Assembly: GCA_021813505.1 (NCBI GenBank)
Contig: JAKAKI010000068.1
Span: forward strand, 1-57,255
DNA: 57,255 nucleotides
Direction of reading: 5' to 3'
From: a bacterium
Lineage (GTDB): Bacteria > Zixibacteria > MSB-5A5 > WJJR01
A program made the position numbers and the translations under genes. Every line of letters starts with the position of its first letter. Position 1 is the stretch's first letter. This document shows positions 27,901 to 35,517 of this stretch, piece after piece. Below the pieces are notes generated by a model, which was given only the letters and a program-made list of their open reading frames with translations, had not been told where the DNA came from and made no database searches.

Positions 27901-28423
27901 CGCCTACGGAAATACCGAACTGATCGAGAGACTTTGGGAGCAGGGACTTCAGTTTGCCACCTCAGTAGGGGCTGGTCACAAACTTGCGCAGTTGGCGTTC
28001 GCCAGACTGCCGGAGAATCCTGACAAGGGATTTCCGGGCGAGGCACACCATCTGGTGTATGACCTACTTCTCAATGACGATGGCTACTATTGGTCCGCGG
28101 CCTTCAAGATGTGGGAGGCACGCAGGTTCGTCGCCGAGGGGAACCTGCCGGCCGCCAGACAGATCGCAGCCGATGCGGTGGCCCGCCTCCGCAAGGATGG
28201 TAACTGGGAGACGCTGTGGAAGGTTTTGACTGTGATGGGCAGGATTGAATTTCAATGTGCTGACTACGGTCCCGCGTTGACCGCGTTCGACGAGGCATCT
28301 CGAATACTGGAGGCAATCTGCAATACCATCGCTGATCCCGCGTGCCGGGCCTCCTATCGTTCGCATCCACTGGCCACCCAGTTATTGCAGGCAAAAGAAC
28401 AGATTCTGGAACTGACCAGGTAA
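24905..28423 (+). CDS. Ser/Thr protein kinase with degenerate central region and C-terminal TPR array
   Basis: 1172 residues from the ATG at 24905; a TTG at 24842 overlapping the previous stop would add 21. Kinase domain (about 5-270): glycine loop AEGGFATVYRA, beta3 Lys in VAMKLA, catalytic HGDLKPGN (Gly replaces the Arg of HRD), DFGLARP and YYAPEF. Residues 290-560 correspond in position to the AAA ATPase of PknK/MalT-like regulators, ending in a winged-helix-like ILRATGGVPAAVFDF, but no Walker A GxxxxGK[ST] exists. Residues about 600-1170 are TPRs (NLGNMFWIASDRLQARRHYE, LSNLGVAYKGDRDYNRAEAF, LNNLGVIAFDQGRLTEAAQY). Likely a cytoplasmic signalling scaffold linked to the histidine kinase before it. 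Confidence 0.88.
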   Translation: MNSQTVQIGRFTGIPVAEGGFATVYRAFDDLRGVSVAMKLAHPDADDATIASLHHEFKLLGEFDYMQVPRALEFEWDHRRPCLITDWIDGPEIWDRSHTNSVELFVTSLRQIARALTFVHHRGWVHGDLKPGNFRWGAPRATSCRSASANEADSILYLLDFGLARPVGDTDRPRGAGTVGYYAPEFLQRIPADGRADWYSIGAMLYEWVYGRRPFQAENPADEIAGHLEQSPNLDMPFVRSAPEWTRDAIARLLQKSPEQRGDDVYDLLGWLGQFDSELCPEVILNEQASAHLSSEWRQTEEHDHALIAQIVDDSMIHRKARWTIRADHVDTDRIARGITNAVLEKIPGSRVTLGQLNTAPITSEAAQSDIQQLRICVEESNGGQDISTVEFAPFANLATSESGPSEAASVCSITLLPWGLELIKDRLSGLTRDDAFVAASAPTILRATGGVPAAVFDFLTRVVTTGMLKRSAEGWQLDDSAIRNWQTSPETGRVYNEYLGSLTADERRLCDVLSVGRGLIQFSHLREIAGLAEGRFDVAFGRLAAKGVLVHESHDAAGGSSLIELRLNGLADVWRAQLPETYRRSIAASVAERLRSIGADRDRRTFEVLAECYADSAQWEQCVEYSVAAAHANIKIEDHTGAWQYIGLAESAAGNISDQRSNAYWRGRALMVRGDYQKSVGQIDDARHVYREILALGRHHKDYLLLAETLKDLGDLYRITRQFEKGVRVLRRARQMWETLGNPEEAARTLINLGNMFWIASDRLQARRHYEQALELARALQADELVALILSNLGVAYKGDRDYNRAEAFYRESLAIKEAMNSLSGAALTLNNLGVIAFDQGRLTEAAQYFERAAQINARMGAAGDLLGNRGMLIHIALERGDLRTVINGSLEALADAETLGDAATSAELRGLLAEAYLRAGDFQLSWTYLEEARDQAAGQRNDELTAHLGLVAAVRYWHLGQGDQALMMLDEIEQYLARSEFPHLLMDSLSLRMRAAVAYGNTELIERLWEQGLQFATSVGAGHKLAQLAFARLPENPDKGFPGEAHHLVYDLLLNDDGYYWSAAFKMWEARRFVAEGNLPAARQIAADAVARLRKDGNWETLWKVLTVMGRIEFQCADYGPALTAFDEASRILEAICNTIADPACRASYRSHPLATQLLQAKEQILELTR

Positions 28424-28450
28424 CGGGAACATGAAATGCCCAGAACCGTC

Positions 28451-28486
28451 AAAAAAAGGCCGGCCGCCGTTGGAACACGGCGGCCG
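28451..28486 (-). terminator. Rho-independent terminator for the 25-residue ORF
   Basis: On the minus strand a 10-bp stem (28486-28477 with 28470-28461, core GGCCGCCGT/ACGGCGGCC) with a 6-base loop is followed three bases later by seven T residues (28457-28451). It lies about 20 bases after the stop of the small ORF at 28509. Confidence 0.8.
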
Positions 28487-28508
28487 CCAGTGACAGATGG
28501 AAGTTGGC

Positions 28509-28586
28509 TCAACCACCACCGACCTGTGAACCAATCGGAGCGATGATCTCTTCGAGCAACTCAACCTCCAAGGTGTAGATCTCCAT
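28509..28586 (-). CDS. 25-residue peptide, candidate RiPP-like precursor
   Basis: Begins MEIYTLEVELLEE and ends IGSQVGGG. A very strong ribosome site (GGGAGGTGAG) lies before the ATG at 28586, and a good terminator follows, so the ORF is bracketed as an expressed unit. The acidic amphipathic first half resembles a leader peptide and the Gly-rich end a core or cleavage region, but no Cys, Ser/Thr cluster or known RiPP motif is present. About 440 bases upstream on the same strand ends a PqqD/M50/HlyD gene, the kind of protein found in peptide maturation clusters. Function is inferred from context only; a regulatory leader peptide is the main alternative. Confidence 0.55.
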   Translation of the reverse strand: MEIYTLEVELLEEIIAPIGSQVGGG

Positions 28587-28625
28587 CAACTCACCTCCCT
28601 TCTCCGGGTTAAAAGGCGGTTGACT

Positions 28626-28655
28626 GGGCCGGGCACCACCCCGGCCCGTTTTTTT
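28626..28655 (+). terminator. Rho-independent terminator for the kinase transcript
   Basis: GGGCCGGG 28626-28633 pairs with CCCGGCCC 28640-28647 (6-base loop), followed by G and seven T. It is 200 bases past the kinase stop, so the kinase mRNA 3' end is antisense to the whole 25-residue ORF. Confidence 0.8.
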
Positions 28656-28854
28656 ATAGGCATGTAAGTTTGAGTAGTCATTATCCCCGGTCCATGAGGA
28701 TGCGAATCTCACCATTCACAAATACACTCCTGTCAGATCCACCTGTCTGACCGGTCCTATGTGCGGCTTCCCGCATGTTTGTAGCAGGTAATGTTGGGCT
28801 AAACAACAGTATCCGCGCTGATCGCGAATCGCTGTCGGCCCGATTAGCCACTGT

Positions 28855-28883
28855 TATTATGTGCGACAAAATTAGTTTTGTCA
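28855..28883 (-). promoter_or_regulatory. Minus-strand promoter upstream of the 25-residue ORF
   Basis: Reading minus: TTGACA (28883-28878), 17-base spacer, CATAAT (28860-28855). Start expected near 28848, giving a leader of about 260 bases. The spacer contains GACAAAA-CTAA-TTTTGTC, a 7-bp inverted repeat that could be an operator or hairpin. A second, weaker TATAAA box is at 28658-28653. Confidence 0.6.
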
Positions 28884-29009
28884 AGAGGAAGATTGATCGT
28901 CCGGGTCAGGAAGGCCTTCAAAATCGGTTTCCACTACAACGGGTTGTTGTTTGAGCGTGCCAGCATACAAAATGAGAGGGATGAGAGCCCTGGCGGAGGC
29001 AGCAGCCAC
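28881..29009 (-). CDS. 42-residue small protein coupled to the M50/HlyD gene
   Basis: GTG start at 29009 with GGGAGG nine bases upstream; that ribosome site overlaps the stop codon of the M50/HlyD gene, so translation is probably coupled. The first half is hydrophobic (ARALIPLILYAG), the second acidic (VETDFEGLPDPDDQSSS). Not recognised. It could be a second peptide substrate, a small membrane partner, or spurious; the tight spacing and strong ribosome site argue for a real gene. Confidence 0.5.
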   Translation of the reverse strand: MAAASARALIPLILYAGTLKQQPVVVETDFEGLPDPDDQSSS

Positions 29010-29023
29010 TATGACAGACCTCC

Positions 29024-31336
29024 CTACCACCATGACCAGAACTCCACACGGATAAAGTGGACTGCCCGCCGGGTGATGATGGTTAAAAGCGAGCTCCTGC
29101 CGCAGGAAATTTTGGAATACCCCGACATTCCCGGCTTGAGAGTCAGCGAGGGATTCTCGATTTCGGTCAGCACCCTGAATTCGTGGTCGCCGCTGGTGGT
29201 GTCAGCGTTCGAGGCCACGTAGGTGACGTGCCCCCGAAACTCATCAAAAGGCAGGGCACGAACCTTCAACGAGACCGGGAAGCCAGCCTGAACATCGGCG
29301 ATATCGTTTTCCTCAACAGCCAGTTGGACACGGACAGGATCGAGCTTCGAGATTTCCGCCAGGACCCCGCTACGATCGACCCGGGTAGCGATTCCGTCGA
29401 TGGGTGAACGGAGGGTTGACGCCTCGATTTGTGACCGCAGGAAATCGATCTTGGAGTCTAATCCTGTGATTTGAGCCTCTTTGATCGCCAGTTCTTCTGC
29501 CTTTGGTTTGGAGATCAGAAACGCCAGGGCACTTTGCTTCCCCTCGAGTTTGGCCTGAAGGACCGACTGGTCGGTCTTGATCGCTTCATACGCATCCTTG
29601 GCGATCAGGCTGCGTTGGATCAATTGCTCCGAGCGCTGAACCTCCAGCCGCTTGTTGTCCAATTGAGCCCTGATCTCGGAGATTTCTGCCCGCAAGCCCT
29701 TTACCTGGTCCTCTTTGGGACCGGAGAGGAGCAGATTGCGCTCGGCCGTGATCCGATCTCGTTGCGACTGGGCGTCTGCCAGATCCGCCTGGTAGCGGTT
29801 GCAGGAAAGAACCAGGAGCGTGTCGCCGGCCTTGACCGTGGCGCCCTCCCGAACATGGAGCGAGTACTTGACCGCCGAAAACTCCGCCGATCCGGCCTGG
29901 AGGACCGATTTCTCCCTCCGCTCGGTCTGTGCGATGAAGAGCTCCGTTTCAACCGCGTCGCGGGAGAGCGAGGAGACGGTATAACGGGCCGAGGGGTCCA
30001 CCCGGCAGACCGATCCGACATGCCGCTCGACTTTGATAACCGCAAGCAGGATGACCAGGATTACCAGGCCGCCCCAGAATATGGCTGGTTTCCGCCAGCG
30101 GCCCCTTGCACTACCGGCCTCGGAGCCGCCTGCCTCGGTCGTTTTCGATCGTTCGGATGTCTCGGACCTCGATCCAATTGCCATTGCCAGGATCAACCCC
30201 ACGACGAGCACATCACCGGCCATACCCCAGTGCTCGTTAACGAGTCTGACCAGGTGGTACAGAATCCATCCAAGTAGCACACCTGTGTAGATCAAGGCTC
30301 CCACACCGTACCAGCGGAATACCCGCCGCAGCCGGGGCGTCAAGTCCCGCGACGCACGGAGCCGTCCCGCCACCCATTCCCCCAGAATGTCCCGCCAGTA
30401 TGCCATCGCCTTGGATCGTAAGTTGGGAATCTGCAGCCAATCGGCAAGGATGAAGTAGCCATCCAGACGAATCATCGGATTGAGGTTGAACAGGAAAAGC
30501 CCCAAAGACAGGGCGGTCGAAACATAGAGGAAGCTGGCCGGCAGTGTCCCCGGGGCGGCAACGCGCCACAACAGAATCAGAATCGCGGTCAACAGGCCCT
30601 GGAAGAACAGGCCCGCAAATCCAACGAAGACCCGCGAACTCCGTTTGGGCAGCATGTACGAATCGGAGAGGTTGCAGTAGAAGCAGGGCTGGAAATACAG
30701 CAGGAGGAAGCCCATCTCCTTGACAGAGCCGCCATGGTACTTGAGCGTGAGCGCGTGCCCGAATTCATGTACCAGTCCCACCACGAGAATGGACACGAAC
30801 AAGACCGGAATCGAGGAAAGACGCCAAAGGTGGGCGATTGAGGCGCCACCGAGGCCTTGCTCACCCACTGCGATCAGGACAGCCAGAAGCATCAGTGCCA
30901 GCGCCGCCCCGATTCCAGCCGGGGAAAAGAGAAACCGAATGCGCGGCAGCCAGCGAGACAGCCAGGGATCGGGGTTAAACGCTTTCAGGCGGATCGTGCC
31001 GATGGAACGGCGATGCCCGGCCGTCGACATGCGCCGCAGGTGTGGCAGTTCACGCTCGAGTGCGGTCCCCTCGAAGAAGAGAAGGCGCTCCATCCGGGCG
31101 TAGAAAGCTGCGGCTGCCCCGGCGCTAATCGCAATTCCGAAGCGTTCACTGGTCAACGCTGCCGCAGTATCCGGCGAGGTCTCCCCATCGGCGCGCGTGA
31201 GCAGGTAGTATTCCGGCGCGCGCAGGCGGAAGAAGCGATTTGTCAGCGGGTCTTTGACAGTATACACCGGATGATCGCCCTCTGCTGCGGAGGTGACGAT
31301 CAGGTCCGATCTCAATTTGGGAAACGATTCGCTCAT
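29024..31336 (-). CDS. PqqD-like / M50 metalloprotease / HlyD fusion membrane protein
   Basis: 770 residues from the ATG at 31336 (a TTG at 31369 lacks a ribosome site). Domains: N-terminal PqqD-like winged helix (about 10-95, VYTVKDPLTNRFFRLRAPEY); membrane domain with zinc motif HEFGH (His190, Glu191, His194) and the third-ligand motif LDGYF (Asp292), as in site-2 proteases and YydH-type peptide proteases; a last membrane helix (GGLVILVILLAVIKV); and a periplasmic HlyD adaptor with a long coiled coil, lipoyl half-motifs (VREGATVKAGDTLLVL, IDGIATRVDRSGVLAEI) and beta-barrel. The design suggests peptide recognition, cleavage and hand-off for export. It follows moeA by 72 bases; no modifying enzyme or outer-membrane channel is adjacent. 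Confidence 0.85.
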   Translation of the reverse strand: MSESFPKLRSDLIVTSAAEGDHPVYTVKDPLTNRFFRLRAPEYYLLTRADGETSPDTAAALTSERFGIAISAGAAAAFYARMERLLFFEGTALERELPHLRRMSTAGHRRSIGTIRLKAFNPDPWLSRWLPRIRFLFSPAGIGAALALMLLAVLIAVGEQGLGGASIAHLWRLSSIPVLFVSILVVGLVHEFGHALTLKYHGGSVKEMGFLLLYFQPCFYCNLSDSYMLPKRSSRVFVGFAGLFFQGLLTAILILLWRVAAPGTLPASFLYVSTALSLGLFLFNLNPMIRLDGYFILADWLQIPNLRSKAMAYWRDILGEWVAGRLRASRDLTPRLRRVFRWYGVGALIYTGVLLGWILYHLVRLVNEHWGMAGDVLVVGLILAMAIGSRSETSERSKTTEAGGSEAGSARGRWRKPAIFWGGLVILVILLAVIKVERHVGSVCRVDPSARYTVSSLSRDAVETELFIAQTERREKSVLQAGSAEFSAVKYSLHVREGATVKAGDTLLVLSCNRYQADLADAQSQRDRITAERNLLLSGPKEDQVKGLRAEISEIRAQLDNKRLEVQRSEQLIQRSLIAKDAYEAIKTDQSVLQAKLEGKQSALAFLISKPKAEELAIKEAQITGLDSKIDFLRSQIEASTLRSPIDGIATRVDRSGVLAEISKLDPVRVQLAVEENDIADVQAGFPVSLKVRALPFDEFRGHVTYVASNADTTSGDHEFRVLTEIENPSLTLKPGMSGYSKISCGRSSLLTIITRRAVHFIRVEFWSWW

Positions 31337-31441
31337 CGGGCCGTTCCGGCCACGGCTACGCGTTGCCAAGAGAATATGAGTGAATCCCCGAAGGAAGGGG
31401 AGTCCAAAATGGGTTTCCGGGAGGTTGCGGTGTACTCTGAG

Positions 31442-32668
31442 CTACATAGATCGCGGCATGAACAGCACTTTGGCGCCCTTGACAGCGGCGGGGGAGGCGG
31501 GGGATAGAACCAGGTAGCCATCGGCGTCAGTCATCGATTGGATATTGGAAGACTGCTGCGACTTCGCTGGAGAGACTTCCCAATGACCATCTTTCTCCAC
31601 GGCGATAGCTCTGGGGAATTCCCAATCGCGTGACTTGCGGGGGAACGATTTGATGACGGTCGCGGTCCATAGGGGGGAGTCGACGCGCGCTGCCCCGGCC
31701 AGCCTTCGCAGGGCTGGGCGAATGATGAGATCAAAAACCAGCATGGCCGACACCGGATTGCCCGGGAGTCCGAAAAATGGCGTCCGTCCAACCCGCCCGA
31801 AGGCCTGTGGCTTTCCCGGTTTCATTGGCAGACGGTACAGATCGACCTGCCCCCGCCGGGCAAAGAGGAGCTTGACCACGTCGCGGTCTCCGGCTGATAC
31901 CCCGCCGGAGGTGATGATGAAATCGGCTTGCTGCCTTAGCTCAGTCAGCTTCCGCCACAGTTCTTCCACGTCATCACCGACATGTCCACCATCAACAGGT
32001 TCACACCCCGCCGACTCCACCAAGCCGAGCAGGGCATATCGGTTGGAATCCGGGATGTGGCCATAGGGCCGCTTCTTCCCGACGGCTCCCAGTTCATCGC
32101 CAGTTGAGATCAAACCCACCTGCGGCCGACGGTAGACTTGCACACGAGGGCGGTCGAGATAGGCGAGCATCGCCATTTCTGCCGGTCCAATCACGCTACC
32201 GGGTGTCAGGATCAGTTGGCCGGTACTGAACTCCGAGCCGGCGAGACGAACATCCTTGTACTTCTCAATGAGATTGAAAATCAAGACCGCGTGAGCGCTG
32301 GACTTTGTGTCCTCCAGTCGCACGACACAATCGGCTCCCTTTGGGAGCGGAGCTCCCGTCATGATCCTTGCGGCTTCATTGGCGGCAAGCGCCCGGCGCA
32401 TGCGCTGGCCCGCGCCGATTTCCCCGACGACGAGCAGCCTTACTGGCAGTTCGCGTGTTGCATTCCGGACGCTACGATGGTTGAGCGCAAACCCATCCAT
32501 CATCGAACAGTTCATCTGGGGCGACGGATGAGCCGCTCTTACTGCTTCGCCAAGAATCCGGCTACGGGCCTTTTCGATGGGAATGACCTCAAAGCCGACG
32601 GGCTTGACGGCGTCCAGCACGCGCCGTCGCATCGTCATGGGGCTAATCCTGTGAGTCCGGAAAGTCAT
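31442..32668 (-). CDS. moeA: Molybdopterin molybdenumtransferase
   Basis: 408 residues, normal for MoeA. Signatures: SMMDGFALN near the N-terminus, ADCVVRLEDT, STGDELG, SGGVSAGDRDVV and LPGNPVSAM. It inserts molybdate into adenylated molybdopterin. The ATG overlaps the mobA stop (ATGA). The set mobA-moeA covers late cofactor steps; moaA-E and moeB are not in the window. Confidence 0.93.
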   Translation of the reverse strand: MTFRTHRISPMTMRRRVLDAVKPVGFEVIPIEKARSRILGEAVRAAHPSPQMNCSMMDGFALNHRSVRNATRELPVRLLVVGEIGAGQRMRRALAANEAARIMTGAPLPKGADCVVRLEDTKSSAHAVLIFNLIEKYKDVRLAGSEFSTGQLILTPGSVIGPAEMAMLAYLDRPRVQVYRRPQVGLISTGDELGAVGKKRPYGHIPDSNRYALLGLVESAGCEPVDGGHVGDDVEELWRKLTELRQQADFIITSGGVSAGDRDVVKLLFARRGQVDLYRLPMKPGKPQAFGRVGRTPFFGLPGNPVSAMLVFDLIIRPALRRLAGAARVDSPLWTATVIKSFPRKSRDWEFPRAIAVEKDGHWEVSPAKSQQSSNIQSMTDADGYLVLSPASPAAVKGAKVLFMPRSM

Positions 32669-33291
32669 GCGGCGGGATTGGCTTGCTGGCGCAAAAGTTC
32701 GTCGGCGCGGGCCCGGTCGTCTGGGGTATTCACATTGAACTGGCTTTGCCGCTTCGGATCCACTGTCTCGTACTCTTCATCGCTTAAGACGTGTGACGCC
32801 ATTCGATTGAAAAGCACATGCGTGCGCAGTTCACCTTCGGCCAGCATTGCGCGCGCCACCGGTGCACAGCCGGAGTGATAATACCCCACCAGCGGTTCCA
32901 AAAACAGCTTGGTCCGGCCGCATACGGCCAAGTGACCGGGAGCCTTAAGTAATAGAAGCCGGAGCAACTCCGGACGGACCAACGGATAGTCAGCCGCCAC
33001 CACGAGGTGATGAAACTTTCCCGACTTCTCAAGCCCAGTGGCGAGTCCTCCCAATGGTCCGAAGCCGGGAGGCGAATCTGCCACCAGCGCCAGCGGTGCT
33101 TCCACCTCGAGTCCGGGAATTGCCCCGACCAGGATGATCCTGTCAACGACCGGGCGAAGTGCATCGGCCACCCACTGCCACATCGGTCGGCCCGCCAGAG
33201 AGAGGGTCGCTTTATCAAGACCCATCCGCGTGGAACGGCCTCCGGTCAGGATGATTCCGGCGACGTCGGATTGATTCATGCCAGAGGTCAT
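32665..33291 (-). CDS. mobA: Molybdenum cofactor guanylyltransferase
   Basis: 208 residues with the nucleotidyltransferase signature ILTGGRSTRMGLDKATL and ADYPLVRPELL. MobA attaches GMP to the molybdenum cofactor to give the guanine dinucleotide form used by DMSO-reductase-family enzymes. ATGA overlaps link it to the nitrilase gene before and moeA after it. Confidence 0.92.
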   Translation of the reverse strand: MTSGMNQSDVAGIILTGGRSTRMGLDKATLSLAGRPMWQWVADALRPVVDRIILVGAIPGLEVEAPLALVADSPPGFGPLGGLATGLEKSGKFHHLVVAADYPLVRPELLRLLLLKAPGHLAVCGRTKLFLEPLVGYYHSGCAPVARAMLAEGELRTHVLFNRMASHVLSDEEYETVDPKRQSQFNVNTPDDRARADELLRQQANPAA

Positions 33292-34103
33292 CCGGAAGCG
33301 TGCTGTGTGATTTCCGGCACCACAGGAACGGGGGGAGAGTCCAGCGCCTCGCGGGACATCATCTGCCGGAATTCCCGGATCTCGGCAATATCCAGATACT
33401 CAAAAAGGATCTGCTTCTTGTCTTCTTCGTTTGGTGGCACCCGTTGCAGGATGCCCCAGGGGGCGTAGATGCCCGAGCGGCCCTGGAGCCGTCCGCCGAA
33501 AATGGTCCCAACGCCGCAGGTCTTGACCACGAACGCCATGGCCCTCTGTGCGCCCGACACGAAGATGCTGACGTCCCGCCGGTCCTTCTCGAAGACCGTA
33601 TCGCCTTCTCGATAGGGCGAGACGGTCGGAACGACAATCACGTCCGCGGCCATTTCGGCCATCCCGGCAAATGAGTCCGGCTGCAAGACATCGGCGCAGA
33701 TGAGCACGCCGAGACGGACGCCCTCGACCTCGAAGATCTTGAATTCTGTGCCGGGGATGATGCCACGTGTCTCTTCGCGTCCGTAGGGGTTCTTTTTCTG
33801 ATACGACCCGATTTCCACACCGCGGTTGAAGACGGTGGCGATATTGGCGTAGCCACCATCGACCGGATGCGCCATTGTCCCGCCGATCACGACGCAGGAC
33901 AAATCGCGTGACAATCGTGCGAGAGTCTCGATTTGCTCTCCAATCCTGCCATCGCCGTCGGCATAGTGCTGGTCGGTCGGGCGCACAAAGAAGTACTCTG
34001 GCAGGCAAACGAAATCGGGCCGGTGCCGGATCAAGTGAAGCCGGTCGTCCAGCGTGATTTCGCCCCCGAGAGGGAATTGCAATGCTGCGACGGAGATCAT
34101 CAT
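33288..34103 (-). CDS. Carbon-nitrogen hydrolase (nitrilase superfamily)
   Basis: 271 residues. The Glu-Lys-Cys triad is visible: Glu in CLPEYFF, Lys in SYQKKNPYGREE, Cys in GVLICADV. Members hydrolyse amides or nitriles. First gene of an ATGA-coupled operon with mobA and moeA, an unusual partner for cofactor genes; the substrate cannot be assigned. The likely -10 TATAAA lies about 35 bases upstream on the minus strand. Confidence 0.88.
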   Translation of the reverse strand: MMISVAALQFPLGGEITLDDRLHLIRHRPDFVCLPEYFFVRPTDQHYADGDGRIGEQIETLARLSRDLSCVVIGGTMAHPVDGGYANIATVFNRGVEIGSYQKKNPYGREETRGIIPGTEFKIFEVEGVRLGVLICADVLQPDSFAGMAEMAADVIVVPTVSPYREGDTVFEKDRRDVSIFVSGAQRAMAFVVKTCGVGTIFGGRLQGRSGIYAPWGILQRVPPNEEDKKQILFEYLDIAEIREFRQMMSREALDSPPVPVVPEITQHASG

Positions 34104-34276
34104 AAGCCGTTACCCAACGAGACTGAATTCTTTATACGATCCTACGCACAGGTTGAGATGAAGTTACAGCGGCAATCCGAAATAGAAGTGGCAGGCGAGA
34201 GGCTACCGGCCGGGAAGTCCAGTCACAACAAGGAGTTTAGGCCTTCGCGGAATCGCGGCGATGGGTCCCAGCGGCA

Positions 34277-34304
34277 GGAGGGGCAGGTCTCAACCCGCCC
34301 CTCC
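34277..34304. repeat. Intergenic hairpin
   Basis: GGAGGGGC 34277-34284 pairs with GCCCCTCC 34297-34304 (12-base loop). It lies just past the stop of the isopropylmalate-dehydrogenase-like gene (minus), so it may end that transcript, although no T-run follows. Confidence 0.5.
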
Positions 34305-34318
34305 GACCGGAGAGACTC

Positions 34319-35392
34319 TCATGTGTTCCGGGAGATTTCCTTACAAACCATGTCGCCCACCTGCTGAGTGGACAGGCCGGAATCGGCGCCCACCGACGCA
34401 ATGGCCCGCGTCACCAGCAGATTGGCTACGGCATCTTCGATCCGTTTGGCAGACGCCGGATGGCCGATGTGATCGAGCATCATGGCCCCGGCCATGATCG
34501 CGCCCAGAGGATTCGCGACGTTCTTGCCACGATATTTTGGGGCTGAGCCGTGGATCGGTTCGAACATCGAAACCTGTCCGGGATGGATATTCCCCGACGC
34601 GGCGATCCCCATGCCGCCTTGGACCATCGCACCCAGATCGGTCAGAATGTCGCCGAAGATGTTGGACACCACAACCACGTCGAACCACTCCGGATTCTTC
34701 ACCATCCACATGCACGCGGCGTCGATATAGGCATGGTCGCGCTCGACATCGGGATACTCGGCGCCAACCTCGGCGAATGTCCGGGTCCAAATGTCCATGG
34801 CCCGGATCGCATTGGCCTTGTCGACCAATGTCACCTTCTTGCGGCCATTGCGTTTCCGCGCTACCTCGAACGCGTAGCGCACGGCGCGCTCGCATCCCTT
34901 GCGGGTGAAGATCATGTCGGCGATTGCCACCTCGTCGGGTGTGCCCTTCTTGAGAATCCCTCCGATCCCGGCGTAAAGGTCTTCCGTATTCTCGCGGATG
35001 ACCACGATGTCGATGTCTTTCGGGGTCTTTCCCTTCAGAGGGCAGAGATGTTCGGCGAACAGCTTGATCGGGCGCAAGTTCACATAAAGATCAAAGCCGA
35101 ATCGCATCCCCATGATAATCGGACGTTCAACCAATCCCGGTTCGACGCGCGGATCGCCGATCGCGCCCAGAAGCACGGCATCCTTGCGCCGGACGTCCTC
35201 CAGCACGGCGTCCGGAAATAGCTCACCGGTTTCCAGATAATGGTCGGTGCCATGGGGGTAGTGGGCGAAGTGCAGTTGGAATTTGTCGGCCCTGGAGACC
35301 GTTTCTAGAACCTTGACCGCTTCGGCGGTCACTTCGGGGCCGATTCCATCGCCGCCGATTACACCGATCTGATGAGAGTTCTTTGGCATCAC
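34319..35392 (-). CDS. Isocitrate/isopropylmalate dehydrogenase family protein
   Basis: 357 residues with the beta-decarboxylating dehydrogenase pattern: IGVIGGDGIGPEVTAEAV, the VVIRENTEDLYAG substrate loop, the metal-binding signature NIFGDILTDLGAMVQGGMG, and EPIHGSAPKYRGKNVANP for NAD. The ENTEDLYAG loop, rather than RELTGGIYFG of LeuB, points to the tartrate/isocitrate-like or homoisocitrate branch rather than leucine synthesis. No leuA, leuC or leuD is nearby. Substrate therefore uncertain. Confidence 0.85.
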   Translation of the reverse strand: MMPKNSHQIGVIGGDGIGPEVTAEAVKVLETVSRADKFQLHFAHYPHGTDHYLETGELFPDAVLEDVRRKDAVLLGAIGDPRVEPGLVERPIIMGMRFGFDLYVNLRPIKLFAEHLCPLKGKTPKDIDIVVIRENTEDLYAGIGGILKKGTPDEVAIADMIFTRKGCERAVRYAFEVARKRNGRKKVTLVDKANAIRAMDIWTRTFAEVGAEYPDVERDHAYIDAACMWMVKNPEWFDVVVVSNIFGDILTDLGAMVQGGMGIAASGNIHPGQVSMFEPIHGSAPKYRGKNVANPLGAIMAGAMMLDHIGHPASAKRIEDAVANLLVTRAIASVGADSGLSTQQVGDMVCKEISRNT

Positions 35393-35517
35393 TGTTCCTC
35401 ATGCGAAACGGGGTTCCCGGCCCGAATCGATCCGCCGAATAACGCAGATTCGGCGGCCCAATGCAACAGGCGGAGTCAGGTTTTCGTTTGGCGGCGTGAG
35501 ATCGCCTTGGACGTGCG

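Noticed and set aside
28681-28884. Minus-strand ORF of 67 codons upstream of the 25-residue ORF
   Set aside because: Its TTG start is the -35 box of the promoter, no ribosome site is present, and the composition is not protein-like.
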